Assembly (NCBI GenBank): GCA_016716305.1
Contig: JADJWP010000002.1
Location: 62,001-126,000 of the forward strand
Length of the DNA: 64,000 nucleotides
Reading direction: 5' to 3'
DNA from: Chloracidobacterium sp.
GTDB lineage: Bacteria > Acidobacteriota > Blastocatellia > Pyrinomonadales > Pyrinomonadaceae
The notes under the pieces are model-generated. The model was not told where the DNA came from. It ran no database searches and worked only from the letters and a program-made list of their open reading frames with translations. Below, one piece after another: positions 29,256 through 38,273 of this stretch. Numbering within the stretch: position 1 is the first letter of the stretch; each line of letters opens with the position of its first letter. Both the position numbers and the translations under genes were made by a program.

Positions 29256-30407
29256 TTACCGGCGTCTCATTTTTGCGGAAGCTCTTCCTCTCCAGTTGTT
29301 TTTGAAGAATTCAGCAATTCTCTTGGCGGCAAGACCGTCGCCGAAGGGGTTTGGAATTGAGCTCAACGACCGAATCCACGTATCATCGTCATAATTCTCT
29401 TGAAGTAGACGCTCGAGTTCTTTCGGGTCACCGCCAACAAGTCTGGCGACTCCAGCCGTTACGGCTTCTGGTCGTTCTGTGTTTTGACGGAGGACCAAAA
29501 GCGGCTTACCGAGACTCGGGGCTTCCTCTTGAACGCCGCCCGAGTCAGACACGATAAGCCATGAGTTCAACATTGCCGCTACAAAATCAGAGTAGCCCAG
29601 CGGTTCGAGCAAGACAACCCTTTCAGCGTCGCCAAGAATCGATTCAGTCACAGACCTAACATTCGGATTTGGATGAACGGGGAACAGAAGGCATACATCG
29701 TCGTGTTTTTTCACGAATTCCTTAAGCACTCGTAGATTTGCAGACATCGCCGCACCAAAACTCTCGCGTCGATGGGTCGTGAGCAATATTCGCTTCAGGC
29801 CACGGGTCGCTTCTAGAACGGAGGCGAACCGTTCACCTGGCCTAAGATTCTCAACGACCGAATTTAGGGAATCAACAACCGGGTTGCCCGTTACAATGAC
29901 CGAATCCGGATCGACTCCTTCGGAAATGAGTGTACAGCGATTTTGCTCTGTTGCAGCGAAATGAAATGTTGCAAGCACGGATATCAATCGCCGATTCATT
30001 TCCTCCGGAAATGGGCTATTACGATCGCTGGAACGAAGACCAGCTTCTACGTGGCCGATCGCAATGTTTCTATTGAACGCGGCAATTGCGCCGGCAAGAG
30101 CGGTGGTGGTATCGCCTTGGACGACGATCACATCGGGTGATTCGGCTTGCAGCAATTTGTCTAACCGTTCGATCACACGAAAGCAGACATCATTTAGGCT
30201 CTGTTTCTCGCGCATAACGCGGAGGTCATGATCAACCACAACCCCAAAAAGATCCAAGAATGGCTGAATTAAATGCCCGTGCTGGCTTGACGAAACGACA
30301 ACAGTTTCGATGGACTGCTTCTCCAGTTCTTTGATGACCGGCGCAAGCTTGATCGCCTCGGGCCGGGTCCCAAAAAGTACCAATATCTTCGGTTGATGAA
30401 CAATCAT
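29256..30407 (-). CDS. wecB: UDP-N-acetylglucosamine 2-epimerase (non-hydrolysing)
   Basis: 383 residues, the usual length. Signatures are LVLFGTRPEAIKLAPVI at the N-terminus, IGHVEAGLRS near 115 with the active-site residues, and VSDSGGVQEEAPSLGKP in the UDP-binding C-domain. It interconverts UDP-GlcNAc and UDP-ManNAc. In a Wlb-type pathway the homologue WlbD performs the last step, epimerising UDP-GlcNAc3NAcA. ATG at 30407 is preferred over TTG at 30419. It is the first gene of the leftward run, so its promoter should lie in the large intergenic region 30408-31181. Confidence 0.93.
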   Translation of the reverse strand: MIVHQPKILVLFGTRPEAIKLAPVIKELEKQSIETVVVSSSQHGHLIQPFLDLFGVVVDHDLRVMREKQSLNDVCFRVIERLDKLLQAESPDVIVVQGDTTTALAGAIAAFNRNIAIGHVEAGLRSSDRNSPFPEEMNRRLISVLATFHFAATEQNRCTLISEGVDPDSVIVTGNPVVDSLNSVVENLRPGERFASVLEATRGLKRILLTTHRRESFGAAMSANLRVLKEFVKKHDDVCLLFPVHPNPNVRSVTESILGDAERVVLLEPLGYSDFVAAMLNSWLIVSDSGGVQEEAPSLGKPLLVLRQNTERPEAVTAGVARLVGGDPKELERLLQENYDDDTWIRSLSSIPNPFGDGLAAKRIAEFFKNNWRGRASAKMRRR

Positions 30408-30773
30408 GCGAATTTGCAACTTCTAACATGTAACATCAGTAAAGGGAATGCGACAAATCCCGGAAGGTTTGATGCGGTGTAAACCACAAAACCGAGGATA
30501 AGAGCCAACACGTCCAATCAATCGCGGTCTTCAGAATTACGTATGCAGGCATAAATTGGTTTGAGGACGACATTCGACACCTCTTTTTTTGGGTTTTTCC
30601 GAATTGTGGTCCAAAAGCAGCACCAAAACTGACGTTATTTGGTTTGCTCCATCGGCGAGAAAAACGGTCAATTTGACTTAATCGTTCAAAAAGATGAAAA
30701 TTCTCTTACCCCAAGCCCTGAAACCCCCACAGTTTCTGGAACAGCCAACCGATTGCATTTTTATGTTAAATAG

Positions 30774-30792
30774 CGTTAACACTTGTTAAACG
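30774..30792. promoter_or_regulatory. Imperfect dyad CGTTAACA-CT-TGTTAAACG, possible operator
   Basis: The two halves are reverse complements except for one extra A. The element sits in the middle of a 770-bp divergent intergenic region, where a regulator site would be expected. There is no other support. Confidence 0.25.
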
Positions 30793-31168
30793 TAACTTTG
30801 CAAACAACGGGTTGTCTAATACAAGCCCAAATAACCCCCACTCGAGTAAAACAACTCATGCCGGCGTATCGGTCAAATTGATCGAAAAACCACTGCTTAT
30901 AGTTAACGTTTATTTGATCTTCGAAGAATCGAGATTCGATCAATATCGATCATTTATCCCGGTCTTGAAAAGATCGAATGTCAGTTTCCACTAATCGGGC
31001 TCCACCAATTAGGGAAATCCGCCCGCAGTATCGTGACTTAATTCGGGCTCAAAGAAAAATGGTAGAGGCTTGAAAAGCCACATTTGCACCTTTTCGATAA
31101 CTGCAAACTATTGCCGTGTTCTATTTTGATTATTCCCCAGATATTGAAAAGGGGGAATCGTTGAAAGC

Positions 31169-31174
31169 GAGGAG
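31169..31174 (+). promoter_or_regulatory. Ribosome-binding site GAGGAG deciding the start at 31182
   Basis: GAGGAG lies seven bases before ATG 31182. The longer frame beginning GTG at 31116 has no such site and would place 22 polar residues before the signal peptide. Confidence 0.7.
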
Positions 31175-31181
31175 ATTCTGT

Positions 31182-33629
31182 ATGCGTTCACTCAAATCGA
31201 TCCGATCCAGGGTTTTCGTAATCCTCTTCAATGCATTGATTACTTTGTCGTGTTTCAGCGCTTTTCAAGTTCCAGCAGAAGCTGCGATTCTAAATGTTCC
31301 AAGCACACAATTTCCAACGATTCAATCTGCGATCAACGCTGCGAATCGCGGCGACACGATCGTGGTTGAAGCCGGCAGAACCTATACCGAGAATATCGTT
31401 TTGAAATATAAATCGACGGGAACCGGGTACATCACTATTCAAAGTTCGGCGTTGGCATCGCTGCCTGCTGCTGGTAATCGGGTCGGACCGTCAAACGCTT
31501 CAAATATGCCGAGGATTCAGACGTCCAGTAATAGTCCGGTATTCAGGACCGAGCTCTCCGGATCCAATCCAACTGGCTTCTATAAACTGATCGGTCTCGA
31601 GATCACGCGACAGAGCGATTCAGGTCAGGTAAGTAATTTGATTACGTTGGAAAGCCCTGGGCAGAACGCGCTATCGAAGACCCCGCACGATATCATAATC
31701 GACCGTTGCTACGTTCACGGAACTGCAACGTCAGCCACCCGACGAGGGGTAGTCCTCAACTCCAAAGACACGAAAATAATAGACAGTTATTTTTCGGAAT
31801 TTCACGAGACAGGAGCAGATTCGCAGGCGATTGCTGGATGGAACGGACCTGGAGGGTACCTAATTTCTAACAACTATCTGGAAGCGGGATCGGAAAACGT
31901 AATGTTCGGTGGTGTGGATCCAGGTATCCCGAATCTCGTGCCGACCGATATAACAATCGAGCACAATTATTTTTTCAAGCCATTATCTTGGCGAGGACGA
32001 AACCCGAGCTGGCAGGTCAAAAACCTCTTTGAACTGAAAAACGCACGCCAGGTAATTGTGCAGAATAATGTCTTTGAAAATAGTTGGGCCGAGGCGCAAG
32101 ATGGCCGCGGAATTCACTTTAGTCTTCGCAACCAAGACGGGTCTGCACCATGGTCCGTCGTAGAGGATGTGGTTTTCAGATACAACATCGTGAAGAATGT
32201 TGCTAATGGAATATCGTTCTTAGTCGAAGACTATACGTTTTCAAGCCGGGTTCAGCGGAATATCGAGATCAGTAACAATCTTGTTTTGATCAATGGCGAT
32301 TCAATGGGGGGTTCGGGCTGGGCATTGTTGCCGAGCAAGGGTGGATCGCAAGTCGGTCAGAATTTCGTTATCGATCACAATACATTCATCCATTTGGGCA
32401 GTTCGGCCGGCAATCGGTTTATCGACTTTCAAGGATCTACTTTCTTGAGCGGTCTGACGGTCAATAACAATATTGTTGCCGGTAACGGTGGCGACATCGG
32501 TCGCCTCGCTCGTGACGGCACCGCAGGAACTTCAGCGATAGCCGGGGCTGCCGATTCATACACCTTCAACAAGAACGTTCTACAGCGGAGTTCATCTGGG
32601 TATCCGGCAACATCGTCCTACGTTTCAAGCGTTTCCGCTTTTGGGTTTCAGAATTTTGCGGGTGGTGATTATTCGTTGAGACCAAACTCGCCCTTTCGAG
32701 GGACTGGGACGGATGGCAAAGATATCGGGGCGGACATTCCAGGACTGAACCGCAGGGTTGCATGTGTCCCGACAGGACAAAGAAGCAACTGTGTTGGGGC
32801 GAGCGTCCGAAGCGATTTTGATGGCGATGGTCGTTCAGATTTGTCCGTATTTCGACCGTCTGATGCCGTATGGTACATAAATCGGAGCACGGATGGCGAT
32901 TCTGCGATCAGATTCGGACTTTCGCAAGATAAGATCGCTCCTGCCGACTTTGACGGAGACGGTAAAGTTGACGTCGCGGTATTCCGTCCACAGGAAAAGC
33001 TCTGGTACGTACTTATGAGTTCGACGGGTTCTGTCGATGTGCGTTATTTCGGATCCAATGGCGATGTCCCTGTTCCTGCGGATTATGACGGCGACGGCAA
33101 GGATGATATTGCGGTCTGGCGACCCTTAAACGGAACTTGGTACGGGCTCAAAAGTTCAGACGGGTCATTTTTTGCGTCACCGTTTGGCCTTTCAGATGAT
33201 AGAACCGCTGTTGGTGATTATGACGGAGACGCGATGGCAGACCTCGCAGTATATCGCCCTTCGACAGGGACCTGGTACATTCAGCGTTCAACGCAAGGAT
33301 TTATTGCTCTTCGCTTTGGCCTTTCAGACGACGTGATCGTTCCGGCGGATTTTGACGGTGACGGTGTTACCGATATTTCAGTGTTTAGGCCTTCAAACGG
33401 GACATGGTATCGGCTTAATTCATCAAACGGTCAATTTTCTGCGTTTCCATTCGGATGGGCCGATGATTTGCCAGCACCTGGAGATTTCGACGGCGATGGA
33501 AAATCAGACGTAGCGGTCTTCCGCCGATCGAATGGGGTTTGGTATCTTCAGAAAAGCAGCGAGGGATTTGCCGCGTACCATTACGGTATGGATGGTGATC
33601 AGCCGACATTTGCTGCATTCGTTCGATAG
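31182..33629 (+). CDS. Secreted right-handed beta-helix protein with C-terminal FG-GAP/VCBS calcium-binding repeats
   Basis: 815 residues. The signal peptide (MRSLKSIRSRVFVILFNALI to VPAEA) ends near residue 33. Residues ~35-540 show a pectate-lyase-like parallel beta-helix: FPTIQSAINAANRGDTIVVE at the start, then repeated strands such as ISNNYLEAGSENVMFGG, IVQNNVFENSW, ISNNLVLING and IDHNTFIHLG. From about 560 to the end there are six repeats of the form DFDGDGKSDVAVFRPSNGTW, whose DxDGDGxxD loops bind calcium. The fold fits polysaccharide lyases, hydrolases or mannuronan C5-epimerases. It lies between two halves of an EPS locus with an AlgD-type gene, so action on the secreted polymer is plausible. 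Catalytic residues cannot be assigned by eye. Confidence 0.85.
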   Translation: MRSLKSIRSRVFVILFNALITLSCFSAFQVPAEAAILNVPSTQFPTIQSAINAANRGDTIVVEAGRTYTENIVLKYKSTGTGYITIQSSALASLPAAGNRVGPSNASNMPRIQTSSNSPVFRTELSGSNPTGFYKLIGLEITRQSDSGQVSNLITLESPGQNALSKTPHDIIIDRCYVHGTATSATRRGVVLNSKDTKIIDSYFSEFHETGADSQAIAGWNGPGGYLISNNYLEAGSENVMFGGVDPGIPNLVPTDITIEHNYFFKPLSWRGRNPSWQVKNLFELKNARQVIVQNNVFENSWAEAQDGRGIHFSLRNQDGSAPWSVVEDVVFRYNIVKNVANGISFLVEDYTFSSRVQRNIEISNNLVLINGDSMGGSGWALLPSKGGSQVGQNFVIDHNTFIHLGSSAGNRFIDFQGSTFLSGLTVNNNIVAGNGGDIGRLARDGTAGTSAIAGAADSYTFNKNVLQRSSSGYPATSSYVSSVSAFGFQNFAGGDYSLRPNSPFRGTGTDGKDIGADIPGLNRRVACVPTGQRSNCVGASVRSDFDGDGRSDLSVFRPSDAVWYINRSTDGDSAIRFGLSQDKIAPADFDGDGKVDVAVFRPQEKLWYVLMSSTGSVDVRYFGSNGDVPVPADYDGDGKDDIAVWRPLNGTWYGLKSSDGSFFASPFGLSDDRTAVGDYDGDAMADLAVYRPSTGTWYIQRSTQGFIALRFGLSDDVIVPADFDGDGVTDISVFRPSNGTWYRLNSSNGQFSAFPFGWADDLPAPGDFDGDGKSDVAVFRRSNGVWYLQKSSEGFAAYHYGMDGDQPTFAAFVR

Positions 33630-33831
33630 TCGATCTACTGATAATCTCAGGGTACTCGTTGAACGTCTTACCGCTACTTTCCATCTGACTTCGACAATTT
33701 TCACTAGACATCTCAGGAACTCATTCAACAATAGTCGTATCTAACCCTCTGTGTTGACGCAGGTCGCATTCAGTGATTTGATAGTCATTCCGCATTGATT
33801 AGAACTCGGTGCGGGTATTGGGGTAGAAAGG

Positions 33832-34596
33832 ATGTCAGAACCCAAGCAGGGCAACGTCTCAAAAAAAGCCGAGGATTTCCAAAGCTTCAACAAATACAAA
33901 TTCGACGGTTACAATTCGTACGTCTCGCGAGAATGGGAGTTGTTTCAGACAAACGGCGATAGGTACGGTGCGTTTTTAGCAGCAACGGCAGATCTAACGG
34001 TTCGAAGTGTATTGGATGTCGGTTGCGGCAGCGGCCAAGAAATGCTTCCGTTTATCGATAAGGGGGCGGTCGGTTTCGGACTTGACTATGTTCCCGAAAC
34101 TGGCCAGGTTGGACGTCGCATGTACAAAGAGCGGAATCGAGACGGTCGGGTTGCATTTGTTCGAGGCAGCGGGGACGCGTTGCCTTTGAAGGACGGATCA
34201 GTTGACGTCGTAATCTGTCGCGGTGCGATCATGTTCATGGATAATGAACGTGCACTTTCTGAGTTTAGTCGCGTCTTGTCGAAGGGCGGGCGGCTTTTTT
34301 TGATGTTTCAGACACCTGCCTACTACTGGTGGAAATTTAGGAACGGTTTAATTAAGGGGAATCTCCTTTCGTCTGTACACGCCATCCGCGTTCTTTACGC
34401 CGGCATGTTCTTTCATATCACAGGCCGCCAACCACAGGGGCGTCTGACTGCGGGCGGTGAAGTCTATGAGACTGCCAAATACGTTGTTTCGACATGTGAG
34501 CGCTATGGACTAAGAAAAATTGGTGAGATGCCTGATACGAACCCGCAGACACCATATTTAATTTTCAAGAAAACTTCTGCCGATGCGACGGGTTGA
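33832..34596 (+). CDS. Class I SAM-dependent methyltransferase
   Basis: 254 residues. The SAM-binding motif is VLDVGCGSGQEMLPF near 65, followed by GFGLDYVPE and the DALPLKDGSVDVVICRGAIMFM region. The C-terminal half (FQTPAYYWWKFRNGLI, then FFHITGRQPQGR) resembles the methyltransferase at 47457-48155, so the two are paralogues with a shared special acceptor region. It follows the beta-helix gene after ~200 bp and converges on the YdcF-like gene with a 16-bp gap. A role in O- or N-methylation of a glycan unit is inferred. Confidence 0.85.
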   Translation: MSEPKQGNVSKKAEDFQSFNKYKFDGYNSYVSREWELFQTNGDRYGAFLAATADLTVRSVLDVGCGSGQEMLPFIDKGAVGFGLDYVPETGQVGRRMYKERNRDGRVAFVRGSGDALPLKDGSVDVVICRGAIMFMDNERALSEFSRVLSKGGRLFLMFQTPAYYWWKFRNGLIKGNLLSSVHAIRVLYAGMFFHITGRQPQGRLTAGGEVYETAKYVVSTCERYGLRKIGEMPDTNPQTPYLIFKKTSADATG

Positions 34597-34612
34597 ATGT
34601 CGAAATCTGAAG

Positions 34613-35239
34613 CTAAACTGCCAAGGAATATGCGATCTTTAAGTACTCGCTGGTAAGTTTCTGCCAACTCTCACCACTTAACCACCAAAACGCATTCGGA
34701 AGGTCGAAACGATAAGGATCTGGAAACGAGACCCCGATTGTAGCGCTATCATTCGTTTCGTATATTCCTTTTTGATAAATAATCGACACGCGGCGAGAAT
34801 GATAGGCTGATGTAACGATCTGCAGCGTCTGAAACTTTTTCGCCCGCGAATAGTCGATTACCATTCGGGCCTCAATTTCGGTTCCGGTCAAAAAGCCACT
34901 TTCAACGATTCCTGGCACGATCTCAATGTCGATCTCCGAGGCCCCACTCTCGACCAAAGCCCACTTTGCCCTTTCGACAAAGTATGGGTTTCGGTTAAGC
35001 TCACTGCTCCAGCCACTCTTGACGCCGTCGTTGGTCAAAATTATCCGGTTTGAAACACCCTTTCGATAAAGCCTTGCCGCCTCAAGGGCTCGCTCTCGAT
35101 AGTCTGCCCCACCTGCCAGAACAACTATTGCGTCAGCTTTTTCGAGAGGTGAGCTTACTACCAACCAACTTCCTAGCAGCCAGGTTGTTATAAGCCAAAT
35201 GGACGAGATCGAGATCAAAACTGGTATAGGTCGTTTCAT
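34613..35239 (-). CDS. YdcF/SanA/ElyC-like (DUF218) membrane-anchored protein
   Basis: About 208 residues. One N-terminal membrane helix (PVLISISSIWLITTWLLGSW) is followed by the DUF218 domain: ADAIVVLAGGADYRERALEAARLY, NRIILTND and TSAYHSRRV. These proteins act at the cell envelope, with ElyC linked to polyprenyl-phosphate metabolism, and they often accompany EPS genes. ATG at 35239 is chosen. A GTG at 35305 that overlaps the upstream stop (GTGA) is also in frame and would add 22 residues. It is the last gene of the EPS core unit. Confidence 0.82.
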   Translation of the reverse strand: MKRPIPVLISISSIWLITTWLLGSWLVVSSPLEKADAIVVLAGGADYRERALEAARLYRKGVSNRIILTNDGVKSGWSSELNRNPYFVERAKWALVESGASEIDIEIVPGIVESGFLTGTEIEARMVIDYSRAKKFQTLQIVTSAYHSRRVSIIYQKGIYETNDSATIGVSFPDPYRFDLPNAFWWLSGESWQKLTSEYLKIAYSLAV

Positions 35240-35301
35240 CTTTATCCAGTCCAAACTCCGGGCCGAAATCGCCAACAAAGCATAACCTCGCTCTCTCTCA
35301 T

Positions 35302-36615
35302 TCACCAACAAATTCCCTGATAATTGGAATCCGAAGTGCGGTTTCCAAATAATCGAACTAGATCGACAATCACGGTATCTTCTGAAATTAGAGAATCTAC
35401 CGTCGTAAACTCTTCATCCTTGTTCCCGATCACTATCACTTCAGAATGAGAAACTACATCATCGACACTTTCAGCCATCAATCTGGAAATGTGCGGAATC
35501 TCGTTTTCGATATAATCTTTATTTGCCCCAATAAGTTTCGCTATCGAGACTTCTCGGTCGAAAAGGCGAACGTCGTACCCTTTACCGATCAGACGCTCTA
35601 TAACGGCGACGATCGGCGATTCGCGAAGGTCATCGGTGCCAGCCTTGAAAGCAAAGCCGAGGACACCAACTTTCTTTTTGCCTGTGCTGGTAACCATCTC
35701 GACAGCTCGTTCGACCTGGAGAAGGTTGCTAGAAAGAGTCGCTTCTAAAACGGGGACAGCGACATCTAGTTCTTTTGCTCTGTATGACAACGCCCTTAGA
35801 TCTTTAGGCAAACACGAACCACCAAACGCAAAGCCAGGTTTCAGGTAATATGGCGAAAGATTGAGCTTAGTATCTTTGACAAAAACATCCATTACCTCGT
35901 GGCTGTCGATCCCTGATGCCTTACATATGTTTCCGATCTCGTTTGCGAATGCTACTTTCAATCCGTGAAAGCAATTGCACGCATATTTGACCATTTCCGC
36001 CGCGCCCACTGGTATAACATAGATCGGAGCATCCACGTTTGAATACAACTTTCGGATCTCGTCTCCGGATTCTGAACTATCTGCTCCAATAAGTGTGAAC
36101 GGAGGCGAATAGAAGTCATGAATCGAGGTGCCTTCACGAAGGAACTCGGGATTGACGCATAGATCGAAATCAGTGCCGGCAACCTTTCCAGACGAACGTT
36201 CCAACGCCGGCCTTACAAGTGTCGCAATAGTTCCTGGCAGCATTGTGCTGCGAATGACCACTATATGAAACGCATTCTTCTGTGCAAGAGCTTCGCCGAT
36301 CTGTTCGCTGACGCGTTCGACAAAGTCGAGTCTTAAGGAGCCGTTAGGATTTGACGGTGTTCCAACGCAGACAAGCGAAATGTCCGTCGAAAGCACCGCT
36401 TCTCTAACGGCGGTAGTCGCACGAAGGCTGCCGTTGGCTACAGTCTTGTTGATCAGATCGCTAATTCCGTCTTCGATGATCGGACTCTTTCCAGAGTTAA
36501 TGATATTAACCTTCGTTTCATTAACGTCGACTCCAATAACTTCGTGCCCATCAGCTGCGAAACATGCAGCCGATACAGCCCCCACATAACCCAGGCCAAA
36601 GATGCTTATTCTCAT
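35302..36615 (-). CDS. algD: GDP-mannose 6-dehydrogenase (AlgD family)
   Basis: 437 residues, the usual length of AlgD. The start MRISIFGLGYVGAVSAACFA is the NAD fold. The catalytic Cys is C268 in GFAFGGSCLPKD, the position reported for Pseudomonas AlgD. Motifs VNPEFLREGTSIHDF, VGTPSNPNG, GVLGFAFKAGTDDLRESP and the C-terminal QGICW are those of AlgD rather than of UDP-glucose or UDP-GlcNAc dehydrogenases. The reaction oxidises GDP-mannose to GDP-mannuronate with two NAD. It implies mannuronic acid, or a derived uronic acid, in the polymer. The YdcF-like gene follows and a GT-C gene precedes. Confidence 0.88.
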   Translation of the reverse strand: MRISIFGLGYVGAVSAACFAADGHEVIGVDVNETKVNIINSGKSPIIEDGISDLINKTVANGSLRATTAVREAVLSTDISLVCVGTPSNPNGSLRLDFVERVSEQIGEALAQKNAFHIVVIRSTMLPGTIATLVRPALERSSGKVAGTDFDLCVNPEFLREGTSIHDFYSPPFTLIGADSSESGDEIRKLYSNVDAPIYVIPVGAAEMVKYACNCFHGLKVAFANEIGNICKASGIDSHEVMDVFVKDTKLNLSPYYLKPGFAFGGSCLPKDLRALSYRAKELDVAVPVLEATLSSNLLQVERAVEMVTSTGKKKVGVLGFAFKAGTDDLRESPIVAVIERLIGKGYDVRLFDREVSIAKLIGANKDYIENEIPHISRLMAESVDDVVSHSEVIVIGNKDEEFTTVDSLISEDTVIVDLVRLFGNRTSDSNYQGICW

Positions 36616-36648
36616 TTTGCTAAAATTAATACTGCCGATATCAAATAG

Positions 36649-38220
36649 TTACTTTCTTCTTTCTAACAGTCGAACTCGTTCCTTATAAAACGCCTGGTCC
36701 GTTAAAACCACAAAATTATCTTCAACAAAATCCTCTAAGGGACGACACGAATTGCCGTATGAGCATTTCTCGTGCGTAATGAGCCATATATGTCGGGCCT
36801 CAGGCGGAACTTTTCCGATTATGAACTCTATCTGTGATCGGAAGGCTTCGGCTGTACCTAACTTACCTTCAAGGAAAAAATCGAAATACCCTGAATCGGG
36901 AAGAATTTCGTTCTTACCATTATAGTGGGTCTTGATCGCGGGAACATCAAATGCGTCAAAAATCACGACCGGCTGATCGGTCATCTCGTGCTGTTCCAAA
37001 TATCGTGCGACCCTTATCCAATCCCCGCGTTTCGCATTCTCAGGGTACATCGTAAGTACTGAGTAACTCGAAAAAACCATGAACACAAGTACTGGGAACC
37101 AAAGGAGATATTTCGGAATCGAGATATCTATCGCCGTTATTGCAAGCAAAACTATTGGCACAAAGTAAACCGAAGCATGTCTTTGCGCCAGAAGCTCAGG
37201 ACCGACGAGTAGATTTGCAACGCAAAAGAATACGGCCACCGTAGCAGCGAAAGTCCCGACGGTGACCATGTCTCTGTTGACCTTGGAAAAGCGCCCGACC
37301 GCAAAAAAGAGAACCGTAGCGACCAACCAGATCCGTACTATCCATAACCGGATTGTCGAAACTATTGAAGTGCCCGTATCCAGAAAGAGCTCAGTGGGCA
37401 GAACGAAAAACAAGAAATGCCGCCAAACCGTCCGCACACCATCAAGCAAGGTCTTATTTTCCTGTGGAATTGAACTGCGCTGTTCAAATTGAAAAAAGAC
37501 CATTATGAACAGTGGAAGAATAAGCAAGCCTGCTGAGGTGAGAAGGACGAGGTAACGTCGAGCCTCACGGTACCTGCCGGTCGCTATCAACGCAGCGAGG
37601 CCGCCCACCAGAAGGAACCCAACGTAATAGTGTAGATAAACCCCGACGATCCCGATTACTGCAAAGCCAACTTGATATTTTGATCGAGATTTTTCATTGT
37701 CGCAATCGGTCGAACGTCTTGTCCCAAGGTCTGCGAAGCCCCGGAAATAGGCTTCAAGTAGAAGGCATGTTACAAGAATTACAAATGCATAAACCCGTAT
37801 TTCGAGACTCGCCCATATGACGAATGGGTGGACGGCAAACAGGAAAGTCGCTATTGCGGCGGCTCTTTCGGTTACGAACCTTTGCACAAGTACTGAGAAA
37901 CAATAAATAGCAGATAGAGCTGCAATGATGGAAAGTATTCGAGCAAAGAAAACAGATTCATTAATCGATCGCCAAACGCTCAACAAAAGGAAGTACAACG
38001 GGGCCTGTTTCTCATTTGCGAAGACGGTATCGATTGTTGCAAGGAGACCCTTGCTGGTCGTAAACAGTGACGATGCTTCGTCCGACCAGACATTCAAAGT
38101 ATATACATAAGGCAATGCGATCGCCAGATGCACGCATATCCCCGCTATCAATGAGATCGCGATCCAAGGGAAAGTGTCTTCAGAAGTCGTTGATTTCGAA
38201 ATGAAGCGTGTCCTCGCCAT
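36649..38220 (-). CDS. GT-C superfamily membrane glycosyltransferase (GT39-like)
   Basis: About 523 residues. It is polytopic, with the first loop signature NVWSDEASSLFTTSKG and NEKQAPLYFLLLSVW. This Asp-Glu loop and PLYF segment are typical of polyprenyl-monophosphosugar-dependent GT-C enzymes. A C-terminal soluble part contains HIWLITHEKCSYGNSC. ATG at 38220 is chosen because an upstream in-frame start at 38298 would overlap the GT4 gene by 25 bp. The protein may decorate the polymer or a protein on the outer face. Confidence 0.82.
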   Translation of the reverse strand: MARTRFISKSTTSEDTFPWIAISLIAGICVHLAIALPYVYTLNVWSDEASSLFTTSKGLLATIDTVFANEKQAPLYFLLLSVWRSINESVFFARILSIIAALSAIYCFSVLVQRFVTERAAAIATFLFAVHPFVIWASLEIRVYAFVILVTCLLLEAYFRGFADLGTRRSTDCDNEKSRSKYQVGFAVIGIVGVYLHYYVGFLLVGGLAALIATGRYREARRYLVLLTSAGLLILPLFIMVFFQFEQRSSIPQENKTLLDGVRTVWRHFLFFVLPTELFLDTGTSIVSTIRLWIVRIWLVATVLFFAVGRFSKVNRDMVTVGTFAATVAVFFCVANLLVGPELLAQRHASVYFVPIVLLAITAIDISIPKYLLWFPVLVFMVFSSYSVLTMYPENAKRGDWIRVARYLEQHEMTDQPVVIFDAFDVPAIKTHYNGKNEILPDSGYFDFFLEGKLGTAEAFRSQIEFIIGKVPPEARHIWLITHEKCSYGNSCRPLEDFVEDNFVVLTDQAFYKERVRLLERRK

Positions 38221-38273
38221 TCGGGATCCGTTTGATGCAAGACAATTCCGCAGCTTTTCTGTACCCACAGGCT

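Larger units (their letters stand above)
30408..31181. other. Divergent intergenic region between the WecB-led operon and the beta-helix gene
   Basis: About 770 bp with no supportable gene. It must hold promoters for two divergent units. It is AT-rich in its middle, with an imperfect dyad at 30774-30792. No riboswitch was recognised. Confidence 0.5.

Noticed and set aside
30560..30600. GAGG/CCTC hairpin followed by eight T as a plus-strand terminator
   Set aside because: Stem is only four pairs with mismatches, and no plus-strand gene lies upstream.
30812..30994. Small plus-strand open frame in the divergent intergenic region
   Set aside because: No ribosome-binding site, no recognisable domain, low-complexity start.
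35302..36615. UDP-GlcNAc or UDP-glucose 6-dehydrogenase
   Set aside because: Overall sequence, Cys268 position and the C-terminal GICW match GDP-mannose 6-dehydrogenase better.
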